Notes: a model not told the origin generated them from the sequence alone. Positions 36,133-44,846 are shown, numbered from the stretch's first letter. The stretch: 64,000 nucleotides of DNA from Bacteroides oleiciplenus YIT 12058 (GCF_000315485.1 NZ_JH992946.1:248001-312000); one strand, 5' to 3'. Numbers and translations are program-made.

Positions 36133-36210
36133 AAATTACGCAAATTGCACAAAATCGACCTTATGGCATAAAAGTGAGTAAACTTTTGATTTGTGTAATT
36201 TGCGTAATTT
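36133..36210. repeat. Inverted repeat between convergent genes
   Basis: Bases 36133-36156 and 36188-36210 are near-complementary over about 23 bp, with one single-base indel and one mismatch or wobble (core AAATTACGCAAATT and AATTTGCGTAATTT). It lies between the ends of waaA and the gamma carbonic anhydrase gene, so a bidirectional terminator or a dispersed repeat is likely. Confidence 0.65.
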
Positions 36211-36219
36211 GTGTTCAGA

Positions 36220-36732
36220 CTATTTATACCAATCCGAATACATCAGGTAGTTGTGTGCTATCTTTTGGTTCAGTTCCTTTGCCTGCGCCGGGTCCACTTT
36301 CTTGATAAACTTGGCGGGCACGCCCCCCCAGATACTTCCCGGCTCAATTATTGTATTACTCAAAACCAAAGAACCTGCTGCCACAATAGCGCCTTCGCCT
36401 ACTACCGCATGATCAAGAATAGTGGATCCCATTCCTATCAATGCATAATCCTTAATAGTAGCTCCATGAATAGTTACATTATGTCCCACGGAAACATGAT
36501 CGCCTATTTCAATCGTCGATTTCTCATATAATGTGTGCAGCACACTTCCATCCTGTATGTTCACTCCATCGCCGATACGGATGGAATTTACATCTCCGCG
36601 CAAGACCGTACTGAACCAGATACTGCAATCGCGTCCCATTTTCACGTCTCCGATGATGGCTGCATTGTCAGCCAAAAAACAGTTTTCTCCGAACTCAGGA
36701 GTAAACCCCCTTACTGATTTTATTAATGCCAT
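36220..36732 (-). CDS. Gamma carbonic anhydrase family protein
   Basis: The 170-residue protein is a left-handed beta-helix of the gamma-CA/PaaY group. GRDCSIWFSTVLRGDVNSIR, IGDGVNIQDGSVLH, VSVGHNVTIHGATIKDYALI and GMGSTILDHAVVGEGAIVAA are the hexapeptide blocks, with zinc-binding histidines in HTLY, GHNVTIHG. Actual carbonic anhydrase activity is not guaranteed in this family. The aminopeptidase gene ends 27 nt before its start on the same strand, suggesting co-transcription. Confidence 0.92.
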   Translation of the reverse strand: MALIKSVRGFTPEFGENCFLADNAAIIGDVKMGRDCSIWFSTVLRGDVNSIRIGDGVNIQDGSVLHTLYEKSTIEIGDHVSVGHNVTIHGATIKDYALIGMGSTILDHAVVGEGAIVAAGSLVLSNTIIEPGSIWGGVPAKFIKKVDPAQAKELNQKIAHNYLMYSDWYK

Positions 36733-36759
36733 TTCTGTATAAAGTTATTAGTCAATCTA

Positions 36760-38541
36760 TTATAAACTATTTGTTTTTTCTTTCAACCATTCCTGTTCTT
36801 CTTTGTTCAGGCTTGGCGATAATTTCTCATAGACAGTCTGATGATATTTGTCGAACCATTCGATTTCTTCTTTGGTCAGCAACTCTTTAATGATGCCTTT
36901 CTTGCAAATAGGGCAAAGAGTAACTGTCTCGAATTGCAGATAATTGCCAAACATGCCTTCACCCGCCGGAACCACCAAAACAAGATTCTCCGTACGAACC
37001 CCATGACTCCCTGCCTTATATACCCCCGGCTCATTAGAAGTCAGCATACCCAATTGCAGTGTTACCGGATTTTCATTCATGCGGATGCTTTGCGGACCTT
37101 CGTGTACATTCAGGAAATGACCGACACCGTGCCCTGTGCCATGCAGAAAATTCATGCCCCGCTGCCATATCGGCATACGCGCCAGTACATCCAGTTGTGC
37201 CCCCCGTGTGCCAACGGGAAATTTTGCCATTGCCAGTGCAATGTGCCCTTTCAGTATCAGTGTATAATCTGTTTTTTCTTCTTCAGTCAGTTCCCCCAAC
37301 GCAATAGTACGCGTAATATCGGTCGTTCCATCCAGATATTGCGCACCAGAATCCAATAGTAGAAAACCTTTTTGCTTCAGAGGGACATCCGTTTCAGGTG
37401 TAGCTTCATAATGCACAATAGCCCCATGCTCTTTGTAGCCGGCAATTGTATCGAAACTTTCTCCCATATATAAGTCCTGTTCGGCGCGGAAGTCGTGTAG
37501 CTTTTTATCCACACTAATTTCGGTTTCTTTACCCGACGGTACGGCTTCTTCCAGCCATTTCAGGAATTTCACCAGCGCCACTCCATCCCGTTGCATGGCA
37601 GCATGTATGCCGTTGATTTCTTGCTCGTTGCGGATGGCTTTCAATAATGTAACCGGAGAAACACCATGAATAATCTTGCAATTAGGATTGATAGCCGAAT
37701 ACATGGCATAATTCGTTTTAGCCGGGTTGACGAGCAGACTTTCAACCTCAATCCGATTGAGGTACATTTCTACTTCTTCATAAGAGTGTAGGCTTACACC
37801 TGTCGTTTTTAAATATTCGGCAACTTCGGGAGTGATTTTCTGCGGTTGGATAAAATAGTGTATATCCTGTTCTTCAATCAATAGGTAACTGACAATTACA
37901 GGATTGCAATGTACGTCGTTACCGCGTAGATTAAGCGTCCATGCAATCTCGTCCAAAGCAGATAAAAATAACGCTTTGGCATTGCTTTTCTTCAATTCTT
38001 CCCGGATGATAGAAATCTTTTCCACGCTACTTTTTCCGGAATATCTGGTTTCATGAATGAAAGCGGGGGCCTCCGGCATGGATGGACGATCAGTCCACAA
38101 CTCCTCCATTGGGTCCGGAATATTTTTTATGTCTATTCGGCATTTCTGTAATTCAGCTTGCATTCTTTCCACTTCTTCTGCCGAGAACATTTTTCCGTCA
38201 ATGCCGACTGCATCACCCGGACTTAACTCTGTACATAAGAACGTGGAAATACTTGGTGTATCGGGGAGCATTTCCTTGTAAAGTTCTATTTCCGTACCTT
38301 TCAACTGCTGGGCGGCTTGGAGAAAATAGCGGGAGTCAGTCCAAAGCCCTGTCTTGTCCGTGGTGATAACGATGGTTCCTGCTGAACCGGTAAAACCGGA
38401 AATCCATTCTCGGGATTTCCAATGGGGAGCAACATATTCACTCAGATGCGGGTCCGTACTTGGAATGATGAAGGCTTGTATACCTTCTCGACTAAACAAT
38501 GCCCGTAAGGCTTGAATCCGATTGTTTATTGTTTGGCTCAT
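36760..38541 (-). CDS. Xaa-Pro aminopeptidase (M24B, aminopeptidase P family)
   Basis: The 593-residue protein has two N-terminal creatinase-like domains (FIIPSTDPHLSEYVAPHWKS, TDKTGLWTDSRYFLQA) and the pita-bread M24 domain. Metal ligands appear in LLLDSGAQYLDGTTDITRT (two Asp), LHGTGHGVGHFLNVHEGPQ (His), TSNEPGVY (Glu) and GVRTENLV (Glu). It removes N-terminal residues before proline. A TATCTTTG element on the minus strand at 38583-38576 could be its promoter. No signal peptide, so it is cytoplasmic. Confidence 0.95.
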   Translation of the reverse strand: MSQTINNRIQALRALFSREGIQAFIIPSTDPHLSEYVAPHWKSREWISGFTGSAGTIVITTDKTGLWTDSRYFLQAAQQLKGTEIELYKEMLPDTPSISTFLCTELSPGDAVGIDGKMFSAEEVERMQAELQKCRIDIKNIPDPMEELWTDRPSMPEAPAFIHETRYSGKSSVEKISIIREELKKSNAKALFLSALDEIAWTLNLRGNDVHCNPVIVSYLLIEEQDIHYFIQPQKITPEVAEYLKTTGVSLHSYEEVEMYLNRIEVESLLVNPAKTNYAMYSAINPNCKIIHGVSPVTLLKAIRNEQEINGIHAAMQRDGVALVKFLKWLEEAVPSGKETEISVDKKLHDFRAEQDLYMGESFDTIAGYKEHGAIVHYEATPETDVPLKQKGFLLLDSGAQYLDGTTDITRTIALGELTEEEKTDYTLILKGHIALAMAKFPVGTRGAQLDVLARMPIWQRGMNFLHGTGHGVGHFLNVHEGPQSIRMNENPVTLQLGMLTSNEPGVYKAGSHGVRTENLVLVVPAGEGMFGNYLQFETVTLCPICKKGIIKELLTKEEIEWFDKYHQTVYEKLSPSLNKEEQEWLKEKTNSL

Positions 38542-38583
38542 ATTCTATATATAATAAGGTGTAACATTAATCCCTCAAAGATA

Positions 38584-38946
38584 CTCACTTTCTTTGAATA
38601 TTTTTGTGGCCCACTATACTTTATCCGTCGGCATAGTAGAAACTAATCTCTATACCGCAAGAAACTAATCTCGGGGATACTAAAAAGTATTCATACAACA
38701 ACTGTTTAAGTTTCCTACAATAACTATTTAAGTTACTTACATCAACTGTTGTAAGAAACATTATTATTTATTGTATGAATACTTTTTAGTATCCCCGAGA
38801 TTAGTTTCTTGCGGTTCGGAGATTAGTTTCTTATAGTCTCGCGATTAGTTCTTAGCGCATTCTCGGTTGGTTTGTCTTTTTCCTCCGTCGGAAGAGGTTT
38901 GAGATGAGATAATCTTTTCTCTTTTTGCAGTTTTTTGGCAGAAAGT
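38584..38946. other. Gene-free region dominated by a large palindrome
   Basis: The gap between the aminopeptidase and rpsU (about 490 nt) has no coding potential. It holds the palindrome described separately at 38638-38831, further 22-nt units to about 38880, and then the rpsU promoter. Confidence 0.7.
38638..38865. repeat. Large palindrome built of 22-nt units
   Basis: Bases 38654-38698 and 38771-38815 are perfect reverse complements over 45 nt. After a 3-nt mismatch, 38638-38650 and 38819-38831 add 13 more pairs, giving arms of about 61 nt around a 72-nt centre. GAAACTAATC begins at 38639 and 38661; its complement GATTAGTT begins at 38799, 38821 and 38843; AACTRTT in the centre begins at 38700, 38722 and 38744: every step is 22 nt. 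ATAGT flanks the arms at 38633-38637 and 38833-38837, a possible target duplication. Confidence 0.85.
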
Positions 38947-38977
38947 TTTGTGAATAAAGAAACTATGTGTAATTTTG
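38947..38977 (+). promoter_or_regulatory. Promoter of rpsU-xerC-hpf
   Basis: TTTG at 38947-38950 and TAATTTTG at 38970-38977 are 19 bp apart, a near-ideal Bacteroides promoter, 54 nt before the rpsU start. Confidence 0.75.
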
Positions 38978-39031
38978 CCGCTCAATTTAATCGTGAGATT
39001 TTTAAACCATTAACATTTTAATAAAAAGAAA

Positions 39032-39223
39032 ATGATTGTAGTACCTGTAAAAGAAGGCGAAAACATTGAAAAAGCGCTGAAGAAGTTTAAAAGAAAATTT
39101 GAGAAAACTGGTATCGTTAAAGAATTAAGAAGCAGACAGCAGTTTGACAAACCATCTGTTGTTAACAGACTTAAGAAAGAACGTGCAGTTTACGTACAGC
39201 AACTTCAGCAAGTAGAAGATTAA
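39032..39223 (+). CDS. rpsU: 30S ribosomal protein S21
   Basis: The 63-residue basic protein matches S21: MIVVPVKEGENIEKALKKFK and RKFEKTGIVKELRSRQQFD. S21 helps the 30S subunit in initiation; in Bacteroidetes it has been linked to occlusion of the anti-Shine-Dalgarno sequence, in line with the general lack of such sites here. First gene of rpsU-xerC-hpf. Confidence 0.96.
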   Translation: MIVVPVKEGENIEKALKKFKRKFEKTGIVKELRSRQQFDKPSVVNRLKKERAVYVQQLQQVED

Positions 39224-39294
39224 TAATTCGTAATTTCCTTTGAATTATTGAATTCTTTTCATACATTCGTTGCATGATTTTGATGTAACGATAT

Positions 39295-40179
39295 ATGTGG
39301 TTGACAAACTCTTTTCTTGACTATCTTCAATGTGAACGGAACTATTCCGAAGAGACTATAAAGTCTTATCGGGAAGATCTTCGTCAGTTTGAGGAATTTG
39401 CCAGGGAAGAACTTGGAGATTCGGCTCCATCGGAAGTAAAAGCTGAACTTGTTCGTGAATGGATTGTTTCTTTAATGGACAAGGGATATGCTTCTACTTC
39501 AATAAACCGGAAGTTGAGTTCGCTCAGGTCATTTTATAAATTCCTTTTACGGAAAGGTGAAGTGACGGTGAATCCATTGCAAAAGGTGACAGGTCCTAAG
39601 AACAAAAGGCCATTGCCTGCTTTTCTGAAAGAAAGTGAGATGGATAAACTATTGGATGAGGTTAATTTCGGTGAAGGATTTAAAGGGTGTCGTGATCATA
39701 TGATTATTGAGATGTTTTATACTACCGGTATGAGGCTTTCTGAATTAATCGGACTGGACGACAAAGATGTGGATTTCTCCTCTTTGCTTATAAGGGTGAC
39801 GGGGAAGCGGAATAAACAACGATTGATACCTTTTGATGAAGAGTTGAAAATTGCAATGACGGAGTATGTCAATGTAAGGAATGAGTCGATTCCAGTCCGT
39901 ACGGGTGCTTTTTTTGTCCGTGAGAATGGAGAGCGGCTTTCCCGCAGTATTGTAGAAAATCTAGTGAAACGAAACCTGTCGAAGGTAGTGACGTTGAAAA
40001 AACGTAGTCCTCATGTGTTGAGGCATACTTTTGCTACGACTATGCTGAATCATGATGCAAAACTCGGAGCGATAAAGGAGCTTCTTGGACATGAAAGTTT
40101 AGCGACTACGGAAATTTATACGCATACTACTTTTGAAGAACTTAAAAAAGTGTATAACCAGGCTCATCCTCGGGCCTAA
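39295..40179 (+). CDS. xerC: Tyrosine recombinase XerC
   Basis: The 294-residue recombinase has an N-terminal SAM-like domain (FLDYLQCERNYSEETIKSYR) and the catalytic set R147, K171, H240, R243, H266 and Y275 (TGMRLSEL, GKRNKQR, HVLRHTFA, LGHESLATTEIYTHT). It resolves chromosome dimers at dif with a partner Xer protein. Its place between rpsU and hpf is a conserved housekeeping setting, not a mobile element. Confidence 0.94.
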   Translation: MWLTNSFLDYLQCERNYSEETIKSYREDLRQFEEFAREELGDSAPSEVKAELVREWIVSLMDKGYASTSINRKLSSLRSFYKFLLRKGEVTVNPLQKVTGPKNKRPLPAFLKESEMDKLLDEVNFGEGFKGCRDHMIIEMFYTTGMRLSELIGLDDKDVDFSSLLIRVTGKRNKQRLIPFDEELKIAMTEYVNVRNESIPVRTGAFFVRENGERLSRSIVENLVKRNLSKVVTLKKRSPHVLRHTFATTMLNHDAKLGAIKELLGHESLATTEIYTHTTFEELKKVYNQAHPRA

Positions 40180-40195
40180 AAGTAAGGAGGTAAGT

Positions 40196-40495
40196 ATGGA
40201 AGTAAGAATTCAATCAATTCACTTTGATGCGTCAGAGCAATTGCAGTCTTTTATTCAGAAGAAAGTCGCAAAGTTGGAGAAGTATTACGATGATATAAAG
40301 AAAGTAGAGGTGTCATTAAAGGTTGTTAAGCCAGAAACCGCAGAAAATAAAGAAGCCGGTGTGAAAGTGATCATTCCTAATGGTGAGTTTTATGCAAGCA
40401 AAATCTGCAATACGTTTGAAGAGTCGGTTGATTTAAGTGTCGAAGCCTTGGAAAAACAGCTGGTAAAACACAAGGAAAAACAACGGAGCAAATAA
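40196..40495 (+). CDS. hpf: Ribosome hibernation-promoting factor (HPF/RaiA family)
   Basis: The 99-residue protein belongs to the short HPF/YfiA family: VRIQSIHFDASEQLQSFIQK and KVAKLEKYYDDI, then KVEVSLKVVKPETAENKEAG. It binds the 30S decoding region to silence ribosomes in starvation. The start at 40196 is chosen because AAGGAGG at 40184-40190 is placed 5 nt upstream, an unusually strong Shine-Dalgarno for this organism; the frame from 40133 overlaps xerC. Last gene of the operon. Confidence 0.93.
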   Translation: MEVRIQSIHFDASEQLQSFIQKKVAKLEKYYDDIKKVEVSLKVVKPETAENKEAGVKVIIPNGEFYASKICNTFEESVDLSVEALEKQLVKHKEKQRSK

Positions 40496-40509
40496 ATTTT
40501 CGCTAAAAT

Positions 40510-40540
40510 TTTGCGGAAAAGAAATAAATGCCTAAATTTG
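40510..40540 (+). promoter_or_regulatory. Promoter of the tRNA-tuf operon
   Basis: TTTG at 40510-40513 and TAAATTTG at 40533-40540 are 19 bp apart, a strong promoter about 50 nt before the first tRNA. Confidence 0.75.
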
Positions 40541-40582
40541 CAGCCGTTTCGCTCACGATAGAACGTAACGGTTGCATTTTTT
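40540..40582 (+). terminator. Hairpin with T-run after hpf, overlapping the tRNA-tuf promoter
   Basis: GCAGCCGTT (40540-40548) pairs with AACGGTTGC (40567-40575) with one G-U pair, followed by A and six Ts. It would terminate the rpsU-xerC-hpf transcript, while lying on the start site of the next promoter. Confidence 0.6.
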
Positions 40583-40590
40583 GAGTAATT

Positions 40591-40664
40591 GCCTCTTTAG
40601 CTCAGCTGGCCAGAGCACGTGATTTGTAATCTCGGGGTCGTTGGTTCGAATCCGACAAGAGGCT
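40591..40664 (+). tRNA. tRNA-Thr (UGU)
   Basis: GCCTCTT and AAGAGGC form the acceptor stem, GCTC/GAGC the D stem, and GGTTCGAATCC the T-loop region. The anticodon loop TTTGTAA gives UGU (threonine). The anticodon stem has one T-T mismatch. CCA is not encoded. Confidence 0.93.
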
Positions 40665-40708
40665 CAAAAAAAACAATAAGGAAAAAAGAGTTCTTTATTT
40701 AAATGTAA

Positions 40709-40791
40709 GGGCAAATACCAGAGTGGCCAAATGGGGCAGACTGTAAATCTGCTGTCTTTCGACTTCGGTGGTTCGAATCCATCTTTGCCCA
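40709..40791 (+). tRNA. tRNA-Tyr (GUA)
   Basis: GGGCAAA and TTTGCCC form the acceptor stem; the anticodon loop CTGTAAA gives GUA. The long variable arm, as in bacterial tRNA-Tyr, explains the 83-nt length. Confidence 0.95.
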
Positions 40792-40808
40792 CACCTCTTT
40801 TTCTTCTT

Positions 40809-40880
<72 letters not shown>

Positions 40881-40930
40881 CATGAATATGTAAATGCTGA
40901 TTATTAATCAAATAAATAACAAGTAAAGCT

Positions 40931-42115
40931 ATGGCTAAAGAGAAATTCGAACGTAAAAAACCGCATGTAAACATCGGTACAATCGGTCACGTTGACCACG
41001 GTAAAACCACGTTGACAGCTGCTATCACTACTGTGTTGGCAAAGAAAGGTCTTTCAGAAGTTAAGTCTTTCGACCAGATTGACAATGCTCCTGAAGAAAA
41101 GGAAAGAGGTATCACTATTAATACTTCTCATGTAGAGTATGAAACAGCTAACCGTCACTATGCACACGTAGACTGCCCGGGTCACGCCGACTACGTAAAG
41201 AACATGGTAACTGGTGCTGCTCAGATGGATGGTGCTATCATTGTAGTTGCTGCTACTGATGGTCCGATGCCTCAAACTCGTGAACACATCCTGTTGGCTC
41301 GTCAGGTAAACGTACCGAAGCTTGTTGTATTTATGAACAAGTGCGATATGGTTGATGACGAAGAAATGTTGGAGCTCGTTGAAATGGAAATGCGCGAATT
41401 GCTCGCTGCTTATGAATTCGACGGTGACAATACTCCTATTATCCGTGGCTCTGCTCTTGGTGCATTGAATGGTGTAGAAAAATGGGAAGACAAAGTAATG
41501 GAACTGATGGATGCAGTTGATACTTGGATTCCGCTGCCTCCGCGTGATGTTGATAAACCGTTCTTGATGCCGGTTGAAGATGTATTCTCTATTACTGGTC
41601 GTGGTACTGTTGCTACAGGTCGTATCGAAACTGGTATTATTCACGTAGGTGATGAAGTTGAGATCCTCGGCTTGGGTGAAGACAAGAAGTCTGTTGTAAC
41701 TGGCGTTGAAATGTTCCGCAAATTGCTGGATCAGGGTGAAGCTGGTGATAACGTAGGTTTGTTGCTTCGTGGTGTTGATAAGAATGAAATCAAACGTGGT
41801 ATGGTTCTTTGTAAACCTGGTCAGATTAAACCTCACTCTAAATTCAAAGCTTCTATCTATGTTTTGAAGAAAGAAGAAGGTGGTCGTCATACTCCGTTCC
41901 ACAATAAATACCGTCCTCAATTCTATCTGCGTACTATGGACTGTACAGGTGAAATTACTCTTCCGGAAGGAACTGAAATGGTAATGCCTGGTGATAACGT
42001 TTCAATCAACGTAGAACTGATCTATCCGGTAGCTTTGAACGTAGGTTTGCGTTTCGCTATTCGTGAAGGTGGTCGTACGGTAGGTTCTGGTCAGATTACT
42101 GAAATTCTTGACTAA
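40931..42115 (+). CDS. tuf: Elongation factor Tu
   Basis: The 394-residue GTPase brings aminoacyl-tRNA to the ribosome. G motifs are clear: [10 protein letters not shown] (G1), [12 protein letters not shown] (G3) and NKCD (G4), with domain II/III motifs [13 protein letters not shown] and GQITEILD at the end. It follows three tRNA genes and precedes tRNA-Trp and secE, the common tRNA-tuf-secE order. In this window tuf is not in the rpsL-rpsG-fusA cluster. Confidence 0.98.
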   Translation: MAKEKFERKKPHVNIGTIGHVDHGKTTLTAAITTVLAKKGLSEVKSFDQIDNAPEEKERGITINTSHVEYETANRHYAHVDCPGHADYVKNMVTGAAQMDGAIIVVAATDGPMPQTREHILLARQVNVPKLVVFMNKCDMVDDEEMLELVEMEMRELLAAYEFDGDNTPIIRGSALGALNGVEKWEDKVMELMDAVDTWIPLPPRDVDKPFLMPVEDVFSITGRGTVATGRIETGIIHVGDEVEILGLGEDKKSVVTGVEMFRKLLDQGEAGDNVGLLLRGVDKNEIKRGMVLCKPGQIKPHSKFKASIYVLKKEEGGRHTPFHNKYRPQFYLRTMDCTGEITLPEGTEMVMPGDNVSINVELIYPVALNVGLRFAIREGGRTVGSGQITEILD

Positions 42116-42130
42116 TTACCAAATATCTTA

Positions 42131-42160
42131 ATCAGTTCTCGGTAAATGCCGGGAACTGAT
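42131..42160 (+). terminator. Hairpin between tuf and tRNA-Trp
   Basis: ATCAGTTC and GAACTGAT with inner pairs give a 12-bp stem around a short loop. There is no T-run, so it may be a processing or partial termination signal rather than a full terminator. Confidence 0.4.
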
Positions 42161-42169
42161 TATGTTCAC

Positions 42170-42242
42170 ACGGGAGTAGCTCAGTTGGTAGAGCACCGGT
42201 CTCCAAAACCGGGTGTCGGGAGTTCGAGCCTCTCCTCCCGTG
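42170..42242 (+). tRNA. tRNA-Trp (CCA)
   Basis: ACGGGAG and CTCCCGT form the acceptor stem; the loop CTCCAAA gives the anticodon CCA, and GAGTTCGAGCCTC the T arm. It lies 15 nt before secE, a widespread arrangement. Confidence 0.95.
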
Positions 42243-42256
42243 CTAATATTTTTGAA

Positions 42257-42448
42257 ATGAAGAAGATTGTATCTTATATTAAAGAAACCTACGACGAACT
42301 TGTACATAAAGTGTCGTGGCCTACGTATTCTGAACTTACTAACAGTGCAGTAGTTGTTTTATATGCTTCCCTGCTTATTGCATTGGTGGTATTTGCGATG
42401 GACTTCTGTTTCCAGAACGTAATGGAGAAAATTATTTATCCACACTAA
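42257..42448 (+). CDS. secE: Protein translocase subunit SecE
   Basis: The 63-residue protein is a short SecE with an amphipathic N-terminus (VSYIKETYDELVHKVSWPTY) and one transmembrane helix (SAVVVLYASLLIALVVFAMD). It stabilises SecY. The start at 42257 is chosen because the longer frame begins upstream of, and runs through, tRNA-Trp. nusG follows after 12 nt. Confidence 0.95.
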   Translation: MKKIVSYIKETYDELVHKVSWPTYSELTNSAVVVLYASLLIALVVFAMDFCFQNVMEKIIYPH

Positions 42449-42460
42449 AAACGAGGGAAA

Positions 42461-43003
42461 ATGTCTGAGATTGAAAAGAAATGGTACGTCCTGCGTGCTA
42501 TTAGCGGAAAAGAAGCTAAGGTGAAGGAATACCTTGAAGCTGATATTAAAAACAGCGACCTTGGTGATTACGTATCTCAGGTATTGATTCCTACCGAAAA
42601 GGTTTATCAGGTTCGCAATGGAAAAAAAATTGTGAAAGAGAGAAGTTATCTCCCTGGTTACGTTTTGGTGGAGGCTGCTTTGGTAGGTGAGGTTTCTCAC
42701 CACTTGAGAAATACTCCTAATGTGATTGGATTTTTGGGAGGATCGGATAAACCGGTTCCCTTGAGACAATCGGAAGTGAATCGTATACTTGGTACGGTGG
42801 ACGAATTGCAGGATGCCAGTGAGGAACTGAGTACCCCGTATATAGTCGGCGAAACTGTAAAAGTAAATTACGGACCGTTCAGCGGATTCAGTGGCATCAT
42901 TGAAGAAGTGAACACCGAGAAGAAGAAGCTTAAGGTCATGGTAAAGATATTCGGACGGAAAACTCCGCTCGAGTTGGGCTTTATGCAAGTTGAAAAAGAA
43001 TAA
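42461..43003 (+). CDS. nusG: Transcription termination/antitermination protein NusG
   Basis: The 180-residue protein has the NGN domain (KKWYVLRAISGKEAKVKEYL, YLPGYVLVEAALVGEVSHHL, TPNVIGFLGGSDKPVPLR) and the KOW domain (GETVKVNYGPFSGFSGIIEE). It links RNA polymerase with Rho or ribosomes. Conserved secE-nusG-rplK context. Confidence 0.97.
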   Translation: MSEIEKKWYVLRAISGKEAKVKEYLEADIKNSDLGDYVSQVLIPTEKVYQVRNGKKIVKERSYLPGYVLVEAALVGEVSHHLRNTPNVIGFLGGSDKPVPLRQSEVNRILGTVDELQDASEELSTPYIVGETVKVNYGPFSGFSGIIEEVNTEKKKLKVMVKIFGRKTPLELGFMQVEKE

Positions 43004-43060
43004 TGCAGGTGTTACGCTGTAGTATTCTTTATTAATGTTTATATATAAATCAATAAAAAA

Positions 43061-43504
43061 ATGGCTAAAGAAGTTGCTGGACTAATCAAATTACAGATTA
43101 AAGGAGGCGCGGCAAACCCATCACCTCCCGTAGGACCTGCTTTAGGTTCTAAGGGTATTAACATCATGGAGTTTTGCAAGCAATTCAACGCCAGAACCCA
43201 GGACAAAGCAGGAAAAATTCTTCCTGTGATTATCACTTACTACGCAGATAAGTCTTTCGATTTTGTAATCAAGACTCCTCCCGTTGCTATTCAATTACTT
43301 GAAGTAGCTAAGGTAAAGAGTGGTTCTGCTGAGCCTAACCGTAAGAAAGTTGCTGAGTTAACTTGGGAACAGGTTCGTACGATTGCTCAGGACAAATTGG
43401 TGGACTTGAACTGTTTCACTGTAGAAGCTGCCATGAAGATGGTTGCTGGTACTGCTAGAAGTATGGGTATCACTGTAAAAGGGGAGTTCCCGGTTAATAA
43501 CTAA
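43061..43504 (+). CDS. rplK: 50S ribosomal protein L11
   Basis: The 147-residue protein has the N-terminal [20 protein letters not shown] and the RNA-binding C-terminal domain with [12 protein letters not shown]. It forms the GTPase-associated centre with 23S rRNA. Confidence 0.98.
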   Translation: MAKEVAGLIKLQIKGGAANPSPPVGPALGSKGINIMEFCKQFNARTQDKAGKILPVIITYYADKSFDFVIKTPPVAIQLLEVAKVKSGSAEPNRKKVAELTWEQVRTIAQDKLVDLNCFTVEAAMKMVAGTARSMGITVKGEFPVNN

Positions 43505-43519
43505 TAAACTTCAATTAGA

Positions 43520-44218
43520 ATGGGTAAACTGACAAAAAAACAAAAGTTGGCTGCAGAGAAAATTGAAGCAGGGAAAGCATACTCACTGAAAGAAGCTGCA
43601 TCTTTGGTAAAGGAAATCACTTATACCAAGTTTGATGCTTCACTGGATATCGACGTGCGTTTGGGCGTTGACCCGCGTAAGGCGAACCAGATGGTGAGAG
43701 GTGTTGTATCACTTCCTCACGGTACTGGTAAGGTTGTACGCGTTTTGGTGCTTTGTACACCGGATGCTGAAGCTGCTGCAAAAGAAGCCGGAGCTGACTA
43801 CGTTGGTCTTGACGAATATATTGAAAAGATCAAAGGTGGATGGACTGATGTGGATGTAATCATCACTATGCCGTCTATCATGGGTAAAATTGGTGCACTC
43901 GGTCGTGTGCTCGGTCCTCGTGGATTGATGCCTAACCCGAAGAGTGGTACTGTAACTATGGATGTTGCTAAAGCTGTGAAAGAAGTAAAACAAGGCAAGA
44001 TTGACTTTAAAGTTGATAAGAGCGGTATTGTTCATACTTCTATCGGTAAAGTTTCATTTGGCGTTGATCAAATTCGCGACAATGCGAAGGAATTCATGGC
44101 TACTTTGAATAAGTTGAAACCGACCGCAGCCAAGGGTACATATATTAAGAGTATTTATCTTTCTAGCACTATGAGTGCAGGTATCAAGATTGACCCGAAA
44201 TCAATAGAAGAAATCTAA
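43520..44218 (+). CDS. rplA: 50S ribosomal protein L1
   Basis: The 232-residue protein forms the L1 stalk. [16 protein letters not shown] and [16 protein letters not shown] are the family signatures. In many bacteria L1 represses its own operon; the leader here has not been identified. Confidence 0.98.
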   Translation: MGKLTKKQKLAAEKIEAGKAYSLKEAASLVKEITYTKFDASLDIDVRLGVDPRKANQMVRGVVSLPHGTGKVVRVLVLCTPDAEAAAKEAGADYVGLDEYIEKIKGGWTDVDVIITMPSIMGKIGALGRVLGPRGLMPNPKSGTVTMDVAKAVKEVKQGKIDFKVDKSGIVHTSIGKVSFGVDQIRDNAKEFMATLNKLKPTAAKGTYIKSIYLSSTMSAGIKIDPKSIEEI

Positions 44219-44233
44219 TAAAACGGAGTAATA

Positions 44234-44755
44234 ATGAGAAAGGAAGATAAAAGTACGATTATTGAGCAGATTGCTGCTACAGTAAAGGAATATAGTCACT
44301 TCTATTTGATTGATATCACTGCGATGAACGCTGCTGCTACAAGCGCGTTGAGAAGAGAATGTTTCAAATCTGACATCAAGTTGATGTTGATTAAGAATAC
44401 GTTGCTTCACAAAGCATTGGAAAGTCTGGAAGAAGATTATTCTCCGCTTTATGGTTGCTTGAAAGGTACTACAGCGATTATGTTCTGTAATACTGCTAAC
44501 TTACCTGCTAAGTTGATCAAAGCAAAGGCTAAAGACGGTATTCCCGGACTGAAAGCTGCATATGCAGAAGAAAGCTTCTATGTTGGTGCTGACCAGTTGG
44601 ATGCTCTCGTTAGTATCAAGAGTAAGAATGAAGTTATTGCCGATATCGTTGCCTTGCTGCAATCGCCGGCCAAGAATGTTATTTCTGCTCTTCAATCAGG
44701 TGGAAACACCATTCACGGAGTTCTTAAGACTCTTGGTGAACGTACCGAAGCGTAA
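44234..44755 (+). CDS. rplJ: 50S ribosomal protein L10
   Basis: The 173-residue protein anchors the L7/L12 stalk. KSTIIEQIAATVKEYSHFYL and LRRECFKSDIKLMLIKNTLL fit L10. It is followed by rplL after 91 nt that may contain a regulatory hairpin. Confidence 0.96.
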   Translation: MRKEDKSTIIEQIAATVKEYSHFYLIDITAMNAAATSALRRECFKSDIKLMLIKNTLLHKALESLEEDYSPLYGCLKGTTAIMFCNTANLPAKLIKAKAKDGIPGLKAAYAEESFYVGADQLDALVSIKSKNEVIADIVALLQSPAKNVISALQSGGNTIHGVLKTLGERTEA

Positions 44756-44759
44756 AAAT

Positions 44760-44806
44760 GGGAAAGGTGTTACAACCTTGGGAGTAACGTCCCGAACAAT
44801 TTTTTT
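44760..44806 (+). promoter_or_regulatory. Possible attenuator hairpin between rplJ and rplL
   Basis: GTTAC (44769-44773) can pair with GTAAC (44784-44788), and GGGA (44760-44763) with TCCC (44790-44793); alternative pairs AAGGT/ACCTT compete. A run of seven Ts follows at 44800-44806. Pairing is short, so this is tentative. Confidence 0.3.
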
Positions 44807-44846
44807 ATAAACAAATAAGTATTTAAACAATTAAAATCATACAAAA

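Noticed and set aside
39295-40179. XerC as the recombinase of a mobile element or of the nearby palindrome
   Set aside because: Its operon with rpsU and hpf is a housekeeping setting; no attachment sites or cargo are seen.
41054-41920. Long minus-strand frame inside tuf, and similar ones inside rpoB, rpoC, fusA, gldM and the barrel gene
   Set aside because: They mirror highly biased coding sequence on the opposite strand and show no recognisable family, composition or start.
42146-42256. Longer N-terminus for SecE
   Set aside because: It runs through the tRNA-Trp gene.
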